Part shown: positions 27,901-40,204 of the stretch, piece by piece
How the letters are laid out: each line of letters starts with the position of its first letter
Position numbering within the stretch: position 1 is the first letter of the stretch
NCBI RefSeq assembly: GCF_947461875.1
Contig: NC_091485.1
Location: forward strand, 54,186,774-54,250,773
Length of the DNA: 64,000 nucleotides
Direction: 5' to 3'
Source of the DNA: Haliaeetus albicilla
Taxonomy: Eukaryota > Chordata > Aves > Accipitriformes > Accipitridae
Position numbers and translations under genes: made by a program
The notes under the pieces: generated by a model
The model's input: only the letters and a program-made list of their open reading frames with translations
Told to the model about the DNA's origin: nothing
Database searches by the model: none

Positions 27901-28308
27901 CTCTAAAATGCCAGTCCCCAAATGATACGTTCTTCCCTCAAATTTAACCTAATTTAGCAAAATTTCCTGTCTAACAAAACTCGGAAAAAAACTACAATAG
28001 CCAACTTAATTAAGTGTTTTTGAATAAACAAACTGTGGTTACATTTCTGTTCACAGTATGTATCAAAAAGCTTATTGATGTAATGAATATCTAATGCAGT
28101 GGATTTAGCAACAAAATTCCAAAGCATTAGGCATTCTTTTTAAATCGCTTCTGAAAGGTGAATCAGATAACAACTCTGAACCTGCCTAAAAGCTGGTACA
28201 CCTACCATTAAGCACTAATGTCACAGGCACAAATTGGGACAAACAGACTTGCATTAGTAACAAGACACAAAAGTATTGCAAAATGAGCGTTCTGAATATC
28301 CCTATAAA

Positions 28309-28326
28309 TTACTACTACTACTACTG
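28309..28326. repeat. (ACT)n microsatellite
   Basis: Five to six units of ACT/CTA in ANKRD46 intron 1. Confidence 0.8.
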
Positions 28327-31081
28327 GAGTTAAATATATTTAATTTGGTTCAGTAAATGACCACTTCTAAAAATGCATCACTATCTACTGAAAATGTATC
28401 TTTTAAATGATACTTCTGTTAAAAAAAAAAAGTTTTGCTGTTAATAACTTGATACTTTGAGAGAAAATGAGTTTTGTGGAAAGTAAATTCAAAGATGTCC
28501 TCCCAAGTGAGAAGGATTCCCATTAGAAAGGCATAATATAAGAATACATTTCACTAAATTTATACAACACAGATATAGCCTGAGCACAATGTACTTTTAT
28601 TAATAATTTTAGAAATTATGCTGTAAGCCACTTCTTCTATGACATATGTGGGCTAGTACAGGATAGGAAATCTAACTAAACTGTTCTGTTTTCAAAAGGA
28701 TTGCTTATATTAAGTGAATCTGTAAGAATAATTTACTTCTATTTATTAAGTCATTTTTCTCCCACTGTACAATGGTAACTCAGTGTCACATGCTGATCTG
28801 TTGTACAACACATTCACACCTGCAGAAGCCAGGAGTGATCTTCAGTAATTCAAATCGTAGAGCTAGATGCAAGTCCTGTCACTTCTTAAACTAGTCCTAA
28901 ATTTGCACTAATTGTGGACAGTTTTATTTTGCAGTAAATATATGCTATTGTCTCTGCCTTCTCAGTAAGTTCAACAGCTACCAAATAGCTCCAGAAAAAG
29001 AAAATGGCTAGATTGTGAGACAGAATCACTAACTGTACCTGCCTCTCCACTGCAAAAATATTAATGAACCTTACAACTTGTAATTAACCACCCAGTCACC
29101 GCTACATAGGTTATACCAGTTCCGCAAAACGACAATATTTCCACGAACATTCAGAAAAACTGAAGTAATTGTCCTTATTTTAAAACAACACATCAGGACA
29201 ACAGAACTATATCAGAGCTCAGTACTTGGGACTTCTCAATATTAATACACACTTTGACATCTAGAACCTAAGCGTCAGTAAGACTACCACTAGAGAAACT
29301 GCCACCACCAAGAAACAGAAACGAAAACAAAACCAAGAAAAAGTAACATCCCCAACCCTGTGCCAGCAAAACACACAATATGCATTACTTCTAAAATCTA
29401 CATTTGCCAACTCCCCTCGTGGCGAACAGCTTCCTCTTTCTGTAATGGACTTTGAGAGTACTTCAGTGGCAGTGGCTTGCAGAGCTCTTCCTTTTCAGTC
29501 TTTAAATGAATGAAAAACATTCCAGTACTTTGCTTAAATGTAAGCCCATGATCTCTGAAGGCAAAGTTTCCTGGTCAAATGGGATCGTTCCCTTAAAAAC
29601 ACTATGTGAAGATAAGCTCTTTTTGGATATACAAGATAATTTTTTTTTTAAAAGGTGTAATTTAATAATTAAAAAAACCAAATCAAAACCACATTACCTT
29701 GCTTGTGTATCCTCTGAACACTGATCAGATGTTGAAATGTAAATCCAACAATATCATTCTCTTCCCTTTCTAGGTAGGTTGAGGGTGAAATTCCTCAGTA
29801 AGTTTTTATGCACACCTGTATTTATGTGTAACTTATTAAGAAGTCATTTAACTGAATAAATGTTCTATTTAGTAAAAAATCATATGATCAACTGTCATTT
29901 CTGTTTAGGAAAGAACCCCATTATTTACACCAAGTTCCACTGAGAGCTCTGTATCTTCTATTAAAAACCTTCACCTATTCAGTCCAACCGGAACAGAGGT
30001 TTATTGCTCCACTAATATAGACCTGCTGCTAAAAGCAGCATCTCAGATTCATACAGCATGATGTCTGTCTTACACACAGCTGTATTTTTGCAGCATTTTC
30101 CCTTCCTAACTTCAGTTATTTTTTCAACAGTTCCTGGATTCAAGGTATCACAGCAGGTTCATAAGAGCCACCTCTCCTTTCATGACTCTAGACAGACACA
30201 CAGGTAAGTGGTTATACAAGAACATTATTTATGCTATTTGTTTTCAGTAATTTGCATTGCCTTCTGCAGACATGAGACATACAGGTGTATTCTCTTGATG
30301 TCAGGACCATCCTGCAAGTAGAAACTTCAGTGCATTGCACATACATAGGGCTTTGCACATATAGGCTACAAAGTGCTTTATGAAAAAATTAGAATAACGA
30401 TTGCTGCTCTTTTATGGATCAGCAGACAATGGCATTGGGAAACAGGTAGCTTTGCTCATCATTGTACAGTATGGCAACATTACAAGATAAAAAAGAAATA
30501 AGATCTCAAATGCCAATCCAGGGTTGCAGAATGCCTCCCCAGATCATATAGTACATGCGTTGTGTATTTATGTACACAAAATAAGGGAACAACTGGAAAG
30601 AGATCATTCTTTTAAAACACCTTTACTGACAACCAGATTCACAAACATTTTATCCTTGCTACACTTAACTGGTAATTCAGTTGCATTACATGTTTCAGTG
30701 CACTTAACTTCTATCAAATACACATCTAAGTATTTTTGAGCCTTGCTCATTTTTCACCTTCTGCAAAAGAACTATTTAAGAAGAAAGGCAATTTACAGAT
30801 TTCATCAGGTCATCTGTTAACTCCCTATAACTGGCTCAGGTAAATCAGTAAATAACTGCAGCACTTCCCTGACTGTTGTGGTCAGTTTGAATACATCTGC
30901 TTTTAGAGAAAGTTATGGAAGCACTTATATTGGTCATAATTATCAACCTCTTCACAAACCTTTATTCAACTTCTTTGTTTCTGCTGGGAACATGTAGGGT
31001 GCTAATGTACGTTGGTCAAGAAAATACCAAAGGTCATCCCATATTGTTTTGTTGTGGGTTTATTTGTTTGTTTTTTAACAG

Positions 31082-31313
31082 ACTAGAGAGAATTCTTCTG
31101 CTCCTAATGAAGTGTTTGTGTTTAAATTTGCTGCAGACCTTGACACAGTCTTCTGGAAAAGAAGGGCACAGTAACTGAGCAGCAAGGGATCTTCAGGAGG
31201 CGGCCGGCCGCAAGCTGCTGAGGCGGACACAGCACTCGTGTCTGGATGAAGATTGCCACCACGTGGACTGACAAATTCCTGTCCGACTCACGTAGATGAT
31301 GGTGTGGTGGGTA
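31082..31313 (+). other. GC-rich patch with exon-like borders, unassigned
   Basis: Seen: a long pyrimidine tract ending TTTTTTAACAG at 31081 forms a strong plus-strand acceptor, and TGG|GTAACC at about 31313 a possible donor. Between them the sequence becomes GC- and CpG-rich (centre 31195-31290), unlike the surrounding AT-rich intron. It contains a 12-bp perfect palindrome GCGGCCGGCCGC at 31200-31211. One plus frame reads AARDLQEAAGRKLLRR and on to a TGA at about 31272, but a TGA also lies immediately before it, so it is not a free-standing gene. On the minus strand, CTAC|GTGAGT at about 31288-31297 is a possible donor. It could be an exon of an antisense non-coding RNA, an alternative ANKRD46 first exon, a retrocopy scrap or an enhancer. 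Confidence 0.25.
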
Positions 31314-33079
31314 ACCCTGTGCTCACACAGACCACTTTTCCTACATTTTGTGGTGTTTCCTATTTTCCTGAGAAGGAAATGATGGAAGGCCTGAAAATGA
31401 GATTTTATAAAACTTGATAAAAAAGAATTCTGAAGTCCAAACTGCTATTCCCTTGTGGTATAAACAGCAATCTCGTTCAAGCTCTGATCCTGTATTAGTG
31501 AAATGAGGACTTCGGTATGTGGCTTTAGTTCTGAAGACAAAGGTATTTTCTTTAAAAAAGTAGGCATCTATGCCTGTTTCTTAAAAAAACCCCGAAAACT
31601 AAAACCAGAACACCACACACACCCTCACACACAAAAAGCCCCATCCTTACCTAGACAAACAATAAGTCTGAGATGACAAGTTTACTAAAATGGGAAAAAC
31701 TTTATGTGTCCAGCAGGAATCATCAGACATCAGAGCTTAGTCAGCTTTATTCCAGCAATAAAGCAAACTAAGAACCAGGAACCTATCACTAAACTGCTTA
31801 TTATCATGCAGTCCATATTTTCTTACTTTCTTACAATATATATGATAGCTTATACACTCTTAGTCATACATAGCCTTGATGACACTGCCTCAGTAATGTA
31901 TACAACATCAAATCCAGTTTAATGGCTACTGAACAGAAGCAGGTCACTTTAAAAAGCAGACATTTCCTAAATTTGTAAGTCATTTATATATAACCATGTT
32001 TGACTTTACCTTTAAAATAATATATTGCTCTGCTTGTTCATTAGAGTTTATTATTTTATATCAACAAATAATACCAATTATAAGATAACTAATGCTGTCA
32101 GACACACGACTCTTACTACCACTGCCGGATACAAGTATTTCTGCTCAGAATTTTCATGTTCACACACAGTAAATCATTAAACCAGTTCATCAAAGCCAAA
32201 TAGTTAACTGATACATTTACTTCTTTTAAATATTCTAAGTCTCTGTCAATACGGCATGACTTTAAATACTTAATCATACCATGTTGGATCATGTTACATG
32301 ACATGGTAAGATGAAACGGTACAACTATTAAGGTTGTATTTCTAATATACATATATTGATGCTATTTTTCATCAATAGTTACTTCACCATGCTTAGGCTC
32401 AAAAAATTTCCCCATGTAGGCAAACCTGTAGTACTAGTCTCTGCCCAACACTGTGTCTTAAGGGACTGAAGGGGGTAAATCAGCAGTCTACAGGTTCCAA
32501 GGACAACTGGCAAGTCTAAGGAGAATCATGGAGGCCTGCCTTAAGCTCCTGATGTGCACGGAGGCTGCAATTGACCAAAAATGTAATGAAAGATGACTGG
32601 AAAGATGTGAAATAGATTTCAAACTGTAACTATTGAACCTGAGAATGAAGTAGCTCAACTAATGTTTACCAATTGCGTCAATGGATCCTGCTGAGCCTAG
32701 AAATAAAAGACATCACTCGTACAGGGAAAACGTCTGCCTTTAGATAACTTCCTAAATGCTAGTCACTTATCAGTAAAAGACCCAATTGTCAACATGAAAG
32801 CTGATGTCCCGGCAACGAACAGCAATACTCACGTTTCTTTAAAAAGGTTTGACAGGGAGTACTCAGTTCTATTTGAGAAATGATGAAGAGAAACCTTACA
32901 GAAGAAAGTCCATGTTGATTATTACTCTTGTGAATAAGAAGCTAACATAAAAGTAGCCATAGCAAATCACAGCAAAGGTCCATTGAAGTCTAGTATCTTT
33001 TTTTCAAATGGTGGCCAAAAGCAAAGGCCAGGGAAAAAAGTAGAATAGGGCAAGAATATATAATACTGCTTTTTCCATT

Positions 33080-33095
33080 AAAAAAAAAAAAAAAA
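33080..33095. repeat. A16 homopolymer
   Basis: A-run 150-200 bases left of the tandem retroposon fragments. Because those run on the minus strand, this plus-strand A-run is not their tail. Confidence 0.85.
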
Positions 33096-33249
33096 TCTCT
33101 CTCAGATGGATGGGGTTCCTATGTATTTAGCATCACACAGTGCCCCCCCCATGAATCTGCCCGTTCTGCTTTTCAACACATACACTTTTAATATCCACAA
33201 TGTACTCTGGTAAGTTCTCCAACTCAATTACCTGTGAAGAACCACATCT

Positions 33250-34015
33250 TTTCATTTTGCTGAATCAGGGCCTTGTTAGCTTCACTTGTGGGCCCCCAGC
33301 TCTCCTGCTGGAAGAATGGACAGTCAAGCCCTGCCCATTCTTTTCATACCACTCATGATTCTACAGGCCTTCATCATATCCTCCTCAGACATCCCTTTCC
33401 AGGATGAATTTCAGAGTACCAGCTTTCTTGACCATTCCCCATATGGAAGGCGGTCTGTGTCTTTGACCAGTCTTGTTTTGCTTCTCCAAATCTCACTCAT
33501 TTTCACTATATGCTTTCTGAGCTGGGACACAGAGTAGGGGAACCACACAGGGTGTTTGAGGTGAACCATGGATTAACACAGTGGCATGGCAAGATTCTTT
33601 GGTTTGATCTTTACTTGTTTCCCAATAGTATTTACTCTCCGATTTACCTTTTTGACTGCTGCTGAGCACTGTGGTTACATTTTCATGGAACCATTCACCA
33701 TAACTACAAAATACTGCTCATTACCGAGAGCCCAGTATTTCACATGGGAAGTCAGGATTCTTTTTACGCTACCTGAATGACTCTACCTACACCAAATTCA
33801 CGTGCCATTACATTGTATTACCCAGTTACTCAGTCTTACAGGGTCCTTCTGCAGCTTTTCACAGTTGACCTTATCTTTACTACCCATGTCGTTGGCAAAC
33901 ACTATCACCTTGTTGCTCACTGCCTCTTCTAGGCTGCTCATGGAAATGCTAACACTTCAGCATCCAGAACCGAACCCTGCAGAACTAAAATTCTTCCACC
34001 AGAAAGACTGATCCT
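33250..34015 (-). mobile_element. Decayed CR1/L3-like LINE fragment, copy A
   Basis: The plus strand reads as a worn antisense copy of the 3' half of a CR1/L3-type LINE. Recognisable stretches in the expected order include the segments around 33360-33480, 33640-33700, 33820-33870 and 33890-33960. I recall this order from amniote repeat consensus text. No intact frame remains. Ends are approximate, and copy B of the same segment follows directly to the right. Confidence 0.6.
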
Positions 34016-34019
34016 AAGT

Positions 34020-35060
34020 TCACAAAAACTGCTGTCCTGGATCGGATTGCTCCAGCTCGCCCAGCACTCTGCTGTCAAGGGTGGCAATCAGAGATCCTTC
34101 TTTGAGAGAGCACATGAGCCTGGCTGCTTTCTGCAGCCCATTCCCCCAACACACCCCAGCAGCCACTACTGTTACATCAGGGACCTCCCTGGCTAGACCT
34201 TTTAGAAAACAGCCCCTCAACGGACCTCTTGTCCATGAGTTTTTCTAATCCCTTCCTGAACCTGCCCGCACTCTCTTCCCTCCACAGCTCCCCCCGTCAC
34301 CCCCACTGAAGTCCTTCCCTATACCCATCTGAAACCGCCCTCCCACCAGCCCCAGCAAGGAGCCCCCACTCCAGTGCCGCAAGGCTGGACAAATAACTCC
34401 CACCTTATCCACCGCCTTCATTTTGTAAGTCTTGATCACGCCCCAGACATCTCCTCTCTAATGTGAACAATCCTGACTTTCCAATCTTTCCTCTTAAGGA
34501 AGCCGATCCCCTTGGCCCTTTCGGTTGCCCTTCTCTAACCCGCTGTGTCCTTCTTCAGATGCAGAGACCAGAACCACACACACTACCCCAGATGTGGGTG
34601 CACCAAGGTGCTGGAGCAGCAAAATGGTGCCCTCTGTCGTCTTCTCAGCAGCCTCCCTGAGGACGCTCCCCATTCTCCTGGCTTTCTGGCTGCCACGGCA
34701 CACTGAGCTGAGGTTTTCAGGGAACAGTCAATGGTGACACCAAGAGCTTTTTCTTGAGTGGTGGCTGCCAGTTGTGAGTTCAGCACCGTGCAAGCATGGT
34801 TTAGATTATTCTACCCAAGACATCATCTTACCTTTGTGTATGCTGAAGCTCATGTGCCATCTTTCTGCCCCCTTCCTTTTTTCTGGCAATTTATTTTTGA
34901 CCTCTTTTTAATTTTTCAACTCAACTAATTCTGCATTTAAGAAATTTCTTTTATGCTATAAGCACCCAGTCTCCTCAAAAGTTTCTGGTAGGCTACTTTT
35001 TTTTATTGCTTCCTGAAAATCCAAGTAGACTCTATAAATCACATTACCTGCATCTACAAT
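34020..35060 (-). mobile_element. Decayed CR1/L3-like LINE fragment, copy B, with 3' UTR
   Basis: Antisense copy again. It starts with 3' UTR-like text at about 34030-34245 and runs through the end of the reverse-transcriptase gene. On the minus strand the frame at 34786-34583 contains EKALGVTIDCSLKTSAQCA, which matches the conserved LGV-D-SLK-S-QC block near the C-terminus of CR1/L2/L3 pol proteins. The frame then degenerates. Text at about 35015-35045 corresponds to a part further upstream in pol. The element is inactive. Confidence 0.65.
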
Positions 35061-38000
35061 CCTACTCAGTAAACTTTAGTAAAAGCTGACAAGCCTTGAG
35101 ATGCAGTAAACCTCTAAAAAGGTATCCAAACTCAGGCAGAAGCAGTCCCTAGCATACTAACACACACCAAGGACAGGCGTATGCTTCTCTGCACAAAAAA
35201 CGTCAAGGTGAAGAAGACAGACAAGCATTCTATACCATCCACGGGAAACCCACACACCATAAGCGTTCCCCGAAATGTGCTGCTGCCCTTTTTCTGTCAC
35301 CATCCATTATTGCTGGTCTGACACTGTAAGAGGTTTTGAGCATGCTGGAGACTATAACCCCATCAACAATCACTAAAAGATCTATGCCTTTATACTATAA
35401 AATTCAGCTGATGTAGCTAGATTACTTGGATGTGAGAAATTTGCTGAGTGACAAAACTGGTGTTTAAGCAGCTCTGTTCCATTTAGTCAATTGAAAATTT
35501 ATCAATAGAGTAAAAGAAAGAAATGCCACTTGGAAAAGTGGTGTTGATACATGAACTAAAGCCAGAATCTAAGATATGGCTTCAATGAGGTACTGTGTGA
35601 GATAAAACTTTTTGCCACATATTTAGCAAGTATCGGCTTTAAATAGTAAAGCAAACCACAACAAAACTGAACATTTCAGTATTTGTGCTCTTGACTTAGG
35701 TGACAGCAGAATCTCAGTAAACACCGGCGATTGAAATTTGGTGGAACAGGCCCATGTACTCAGGACAGGCCCATCAGCCTGTCATCTACAGCAACAACAT
35801 GCTATGAATGGTCTCTAAAGAAAGCTGAATGCATCAGGGATCATGTGTTTCACATAATGTGTATAAAAAAATGCCCTCTGAAATATTTTATGTGCTTATT
35901 AACTGACCCATATGGAAGTGGAGCATCCACAACTGAGATGATGTGGAGGGCAATCAGCTGACAGACTGATCAAAAGAGAAACAGCCCTCAGAATTCCAGC
36001 ATACCCAAATCCCTAGAAGAGCCACTAGTAGTTCACTCCTTGGATGACAAGTTATCTCAGGTCCTGGCCTGCAGATGAGGACTTCAAGACCACATGTATT
36101 CAGAAATTAACTGCACAAGAATATGAGGTGGGATAGTACAGTCAACTTAAGGCACCACTTCAAATCCCTCACTCTTGCTAATAAGGCAATTCTAAATGAA
36201 GGATACCAAAACTTGCTGAGGGAAACCTATCACTGAGCGCAGATCAGAACTGATTTTTATAGTCTCCTCTTGCACAGGCAAACTAACGTTCCTCTCGTAA
36301 GAAGAGAGCAGATGCACACACTACACTTCAGCCTTTGGCTCATCTCAACTTACTCTCCAATACCTTCTCTTCAAATAAAAAAGAGAGCAATTTGCCAGGG
36401 TCATTTTCTGATTGTCACCAATCCTATCATACTGCAAACATTACTATTTTTCTTCTAAAAAACACATTTAACAAGTTCTTGTTAATAATCTGTTTTACAA
36501 ACAAAAAAGAAAAACAGATTTCAAGTCTACATATAACACTAAGCTTAGTTCCCTGCTGCAGCAAAAAAAAGCATGACTTCCTAGATGGAATGTGACTGGT
36601 TTGTAAAAGTGTCGGGCTTTTGCTCCTCCTTAACCTTTTGGAAGGTTGCTCCTGAACATCAGTGCTCTCTGATGGTTAGAAATTTTCATATACTATTAAT
36701 CTTAAAATCTATGTTAAATTATTTGTGTATCAACATCATTCTTTAGCTCAATTTATTCCCTTCGCAGTGTTTACCTTGATGGTTCAACAGAAAGCAAAAA
36801 AGGCCTTTACTCTGCAAAACTAAGAAAGCCAAATGCTTCTTTCAACACTCTTAATTTCCCTACCTGTCCTAGGCACATCTTCCTGCATCTGTTCCACTTT
36901 ACCTTTTCACCTGAGAATGATTAACATTATACACTTTGTACAATGAGGAGAGTTTTCACTTTCTAGAGCTTTCTCCTTCTAGAGTTTTGTTCGTGGATAA
37001 TAGCAACAACTTCTTCTGGATCATCGTAAGTCAGCATTCATTTTTTCTACAATTACATATCGTGCAACTACCAAACACATATTTTGGTTTTGTGTTGCTT
37101 TCAACTGGTAAGAATTTCTTCTGTAAACTGCATGCTTACAAGCTTGCAACCGCAAACCCTTGTCCTTTAAATTATTATTGTACTAGTCATACTCTAGTTC
37201 TCAGGATCACCCAATTCTTTCTGTGTAGGACTGTAACCCTCTTCTATATTGCTAATGCCTTCCAACTCTTGATCACTACCAAATTAAAACAGCAAAGTAT
37301 TAACTGCTACATCAAAATCTTTGCTAAATATTTAATAAGATTGGTCTCAAGACAGAACTAATTTTATAATCTTTTATACTCAGATTTGGTGCCTCTTCTT
37401 TTCAATATTACCCACCATAGTTTGTCTCTAGTTACTTCCCCATCCTCTTTACCATTCGGGTGTTACCCCTATCTTTTCAGCACAACAACTTGCTTTGCAG
37501 CAGCTGATCAAAACTTTAGCGTTGTCTAGAAAAGAGAACTACTCCGTTTCCCTCAAAAACAGCAATTCCTTTACCAAAGGCCGTTTTGAGGACAGGTTAA
37601 AAAAAGTTTTTCCGGCAAAAATACGTACTGCCTTTTAGTTTCACTCATCTTCGTTGTTTTCTCCTAAAAAGTATGGTCTGGAGCAGCCGGCCACAGCGGC
37701 TGCAGACTTGTTAACGTCCTGTCGGGGGGCAGCCGCTTTCCTGTCGCCGTTTCCCTCCCTTCCCGTGATAAAGGCTGGCAGCGCACTCGCCGTTCTCCCC
37801 TCGAACGTCTCCCCACCGAAGCAGCATCGGCTGCGCTCCACTTCGTCGGGTCTCGGGCCGGGCGCTGCCCAGGCCCCGCGTCGCTTTCGTCGCCGCTTGC
37901 GGTGCCTGTCACCGCCGGGCCCTCCCCCGTGCCGCCCTGCCCCCGGCTCCCGACCGCGGTGCCCTCCGGGCCGGCCCGGCCCGACCCCGGGCCCTCCGGC

Positions 38001-38367
38001 CCTGCTCGCGGCCGAGCCGCCGCACGCCCTCACCGGCGGTCTGGCGGCAGCGCTGTGGCCGCTGCGGTCCGCTCCCCGCCGCCGCTCCGGCGAGGGTGTC
38101 ACGGCCCGGGGGCGGGATGTGCCGGTGCCGGTGCCGCTGCCTCCCCCGACGCTGCTCCTCACCCCCCGCTCCGCTCCGCCTCGGGCGCGTCGTGCTCGGC
38201 AGGGCCCGGGCCCGGGCCCGGCACACACACCGGCGGGCGGGCAGGCAGCGCCCTCCCCTCTCCTCTCTTCTCCTCTCCTCACAGACAGACAGACCGACCG
38301 ATCGACCCCGCCCCTCTCCCCGCGGACAGACCGACGGACCGACACCGCCCCCCCCTCCCCGCGGTAC

Positions 38368-38430
38368 CTGCCACTCGGCGGCGGCGGCGGCTCGGGCACG
38401 CAGAGGGCGGGCGGGCGAATGGCGGAGGGG
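38368..38430 (-). other. ANKRD46: Candidate 5' non-coding exon 1 of ANKRD46, 5' end unknown
   Basis: Inferred exon ending at the CAG|GTACCG donor, carrying part of the 5' UTR. Its upstream boundary is arbitrary here. Support is only position, CpG context and the donor match. RNA evidence would be needed to confirm it. Confidence 0.3.
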
Positions 38431-38481
38431 CCGCGCGCGCCCCCTGCTGGGCGGAGGCCGCCGCCGGGCGCCCCGGGGCCA

Positions 38482-38545
38482 GGGCCCCGCCGTCCGGGCC
38501 CTGCCCCCGGGGCCGGGCCCCGCCGTCCGGGCCCTGCCCCCGGGG
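38482..38545. repeat. 31-bp perfect direct duplication in the CpG island
   Basis: Two identical 31-base copies at 38482-38512 and 38515-38545 (period 33 bp), rich in CCGCCGTCCGG and G4/C5 runs. This is a local tandem duplication at the ANKRD46 promoter and a possible G-quadruplex former. Confidence 0.85.
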
Positions 38546-39065
38546 CTGACGCGGAGGGCAGGCCCCCAGCCCTCCGCCTCGGCCGCGCCGCTCCCACCGA
38601 GCGAGGCCGGGCCGCCTTCCCGGCAAGCGCTGACCCGGGCCGGCGGTGGAGGCGCGGCACAGCCCGCCCGCCCGCCCGGCGCCCCCCTGGGGCCGTCCCC
38701 GGCCGGGGGCAGGACGCTGCTCTCCACAGGGCTGCCGCCTGCCCGCAGCCGGGTGGGGTGAGGCGCAGCCCCCTCCGGCTCCGAAAGGAAGCTGTTGACA
38801 ACCCTGCTTCTGTGTTTTGAATCGTTTCCCCAGCTGGCGGGTAGAAGGCCTCCGCCAGCAGCGGGGAAATAAATTCTGCAGGCAGAGGGAGGGCAGCGGA
38901 GGCGCCTCAGCGCTGGCGGCCGCGGACTGTAACGGGGCCTTCAGCCCAGCCCGGGGCAGGCCCGCAGCCTCGGCCGAGAGGGAGGCGCAGGAACGGGACG
39001 GACCGGGACGCGGTGATAGCCAGCAGGGAGGCAGGAAAACTACGCGGCTGGAGGAGAAGGGGTAG

Positions 39066-40153
39066 CAGCTTTAGTGAGAAGAATCAAGCCGCTGACTTAC
39101 AGGGGGAAAAAAGTAAAAAATTTTAACAGTCGACTGTTTTTTCGTTAAAGGAAACGCCGTGAGATTGTCAAAACTCTGCCTCTCAAGGGAGCTTTATTTT
39201 TGACACTGCTGTGTGTGCTGCCCCTTAGCACCACAAAATCAGCAAAGAGTACAGTTCCTCTGCACCTCAGGTCTCTTCAGCACCAAGGTTCTCCTGGTGT
39301 AAGTAAATGGGAAAAATGTATAAAAGAAAAAAAAAAAAAGGGTGTGTGTGTGAAGTTATTTGACTTCCCCAAAAATATTAGTGGGGCTTTCTTTTGATTT
39401 TCACTTCCTTCCACTGTTCTCACACCTGATCCTGCCTTTCAAAGCAAGGACAGTAAGAAGAATCGAAGATCCTTCAAGCCTGATATGAGTATCATGGTTT
39501 AGGCACTTTAGTCTTCTTGTAGTAGCAGATGACTTAGTGATGTGGTTAACATCATGTCTGCATCAGGGACTTGCTTTACCCCAGTGTTATCAGTATAAAA
39601 CAGCTCAACTTCTGACACACAGTTCCATACATTCAACTAATAGCCCTAGCCGTTGCTGTGCCAGAAAGCACACAAATACCTTCACTCTCCAAAGCATGGT
39701 AGCTTTTGAATCAGCACTGATGGTATCTCAACAGGTCAATAAGGGCACCGAAACAGTCTGTTCTGGCTGAAAGGAATGACTGGTCCTAGTGAGGGGAATG
39801 ATTGTAGGAAATAGGTGCCTTTTCCAGACAGTGTCTAGGTGGCAATAGCCTGCTCAGCCATCACGCTAATTGCACTAATACTCACAAAAACATTATGAAC
39901 TGATATGTCAATACTTTTCCCTCCTGTAATATCATAGCACTGTTTCTGATTAACCCTCCCCTTTCTACCCCAACAACTTCAGTCTGGGGGGAAAAAAGCC
40001 AAAAAAAGCATGTATGGAAGACATCTCCAGACTCAGCACCCATTTGAACTGGTTCACGAGAGCTGCAAATACTATTAAGAACACTGCAAAGACAAGTTAC
40101 TACACTGAAGGTGGGGTTTTTTTGCCCTTATAATTCAAGGTTTCAACAATGGG
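39066..40153. other. Intergenic gap between SNX31 and ANKRD46
   Basis: About 1.1 kb of AT-rich sequence between the SNX31 poly(A) signal and the ANKRD46 CpG island. It contains an A13 run (39327-39339) beside a short (GT)n (39342-39352) and a G4T7 tract at 40113-40123. No exon is supported. Confidence 0.65.
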
Positions 40154-40159
40154 TTTATT
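40154..40159 (-). promoter_or_regulatory. SNX31: Candidate SNX31 poly(A) signal AATAAA
   Basis: Canonical AATAAA on the minus strand 45 bases past the SNX31 stop, followed by a T/G-containing stretch. This would give a very short 3' UTR. Confidence 0.5.
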
Positions 40160-40204
40160 GTATGCAGACAATTCATTTTGACAGACAGTATCTGAAATAA
40201 ATTA

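Larger units (their letters stand above)
24953..38367 (-). other. ANKRD46: ANKRD46 intron 1 (inferred), with retroposon fragments
   Basis: The stretch between the first coding exon and the CpG-island promoter, 13.4 kb if the donor at 38367 is right. It holds a GC-rich patch (31082-31313), two tandem antisense CR1/L3-like fragments (33250-35060), an A16 run (33080-33095) and an (ACT)n microsatellite (28309-28326). The rest is AT-rich and shows nothing I can name. Confidence 0.55.
37670..39065 (-). promoter_or_regulatory. ANKRD46: CpG island, probable ANKRD46 promoter and 5' non-coding exon
   Basis: About 1.4 kb of very GC-rich, CpG-dense sequence with SP-factor-like GC boxes, sharply bounded by AT-rich DNA. 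It lies upstream of the first coding exon of ANKRD46 and downstream of the SNX31 stop, so by position it is the ANKRD46 promoter. The best minus-strand donor inside it is GAGTGGCAG|GTACCG, with the last exon base at 38368. Alternatives exist, for example CCGCCG|GTGAGG near 38025. A YY1-like core (ATGGCGGA, plus strand) lies at 38419-38426. The transcription start cannot be fixed by eye. Both strands have open frames of about 390 residues here, which are composition artefacts. Confidence 0.75.

Noticed and set aside
30915..31178. 87-residue plus-strand frame overlapping the GC-rich patch
   Set aside because: Its hydrophobic N-terminal part is AT-composition driven and it crosses the strong acceptor at 31081, so it does not represent a continuous coding exon.
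36936..37361. 141-residue plus-strand frame
   Set aside because: AT-rich, hydrophobic by composition, no motif, inside ANKRD46 intron 1.
37641..38820. Overlapping 386- and 388-residue frames on opposite strands, plus 215-272-residue ones
   Set aside because: Pro/Gly/Arg/Ala-rich translations of a CpG island. Open on both strands because stop codons are AT-rich. No conserved motif.
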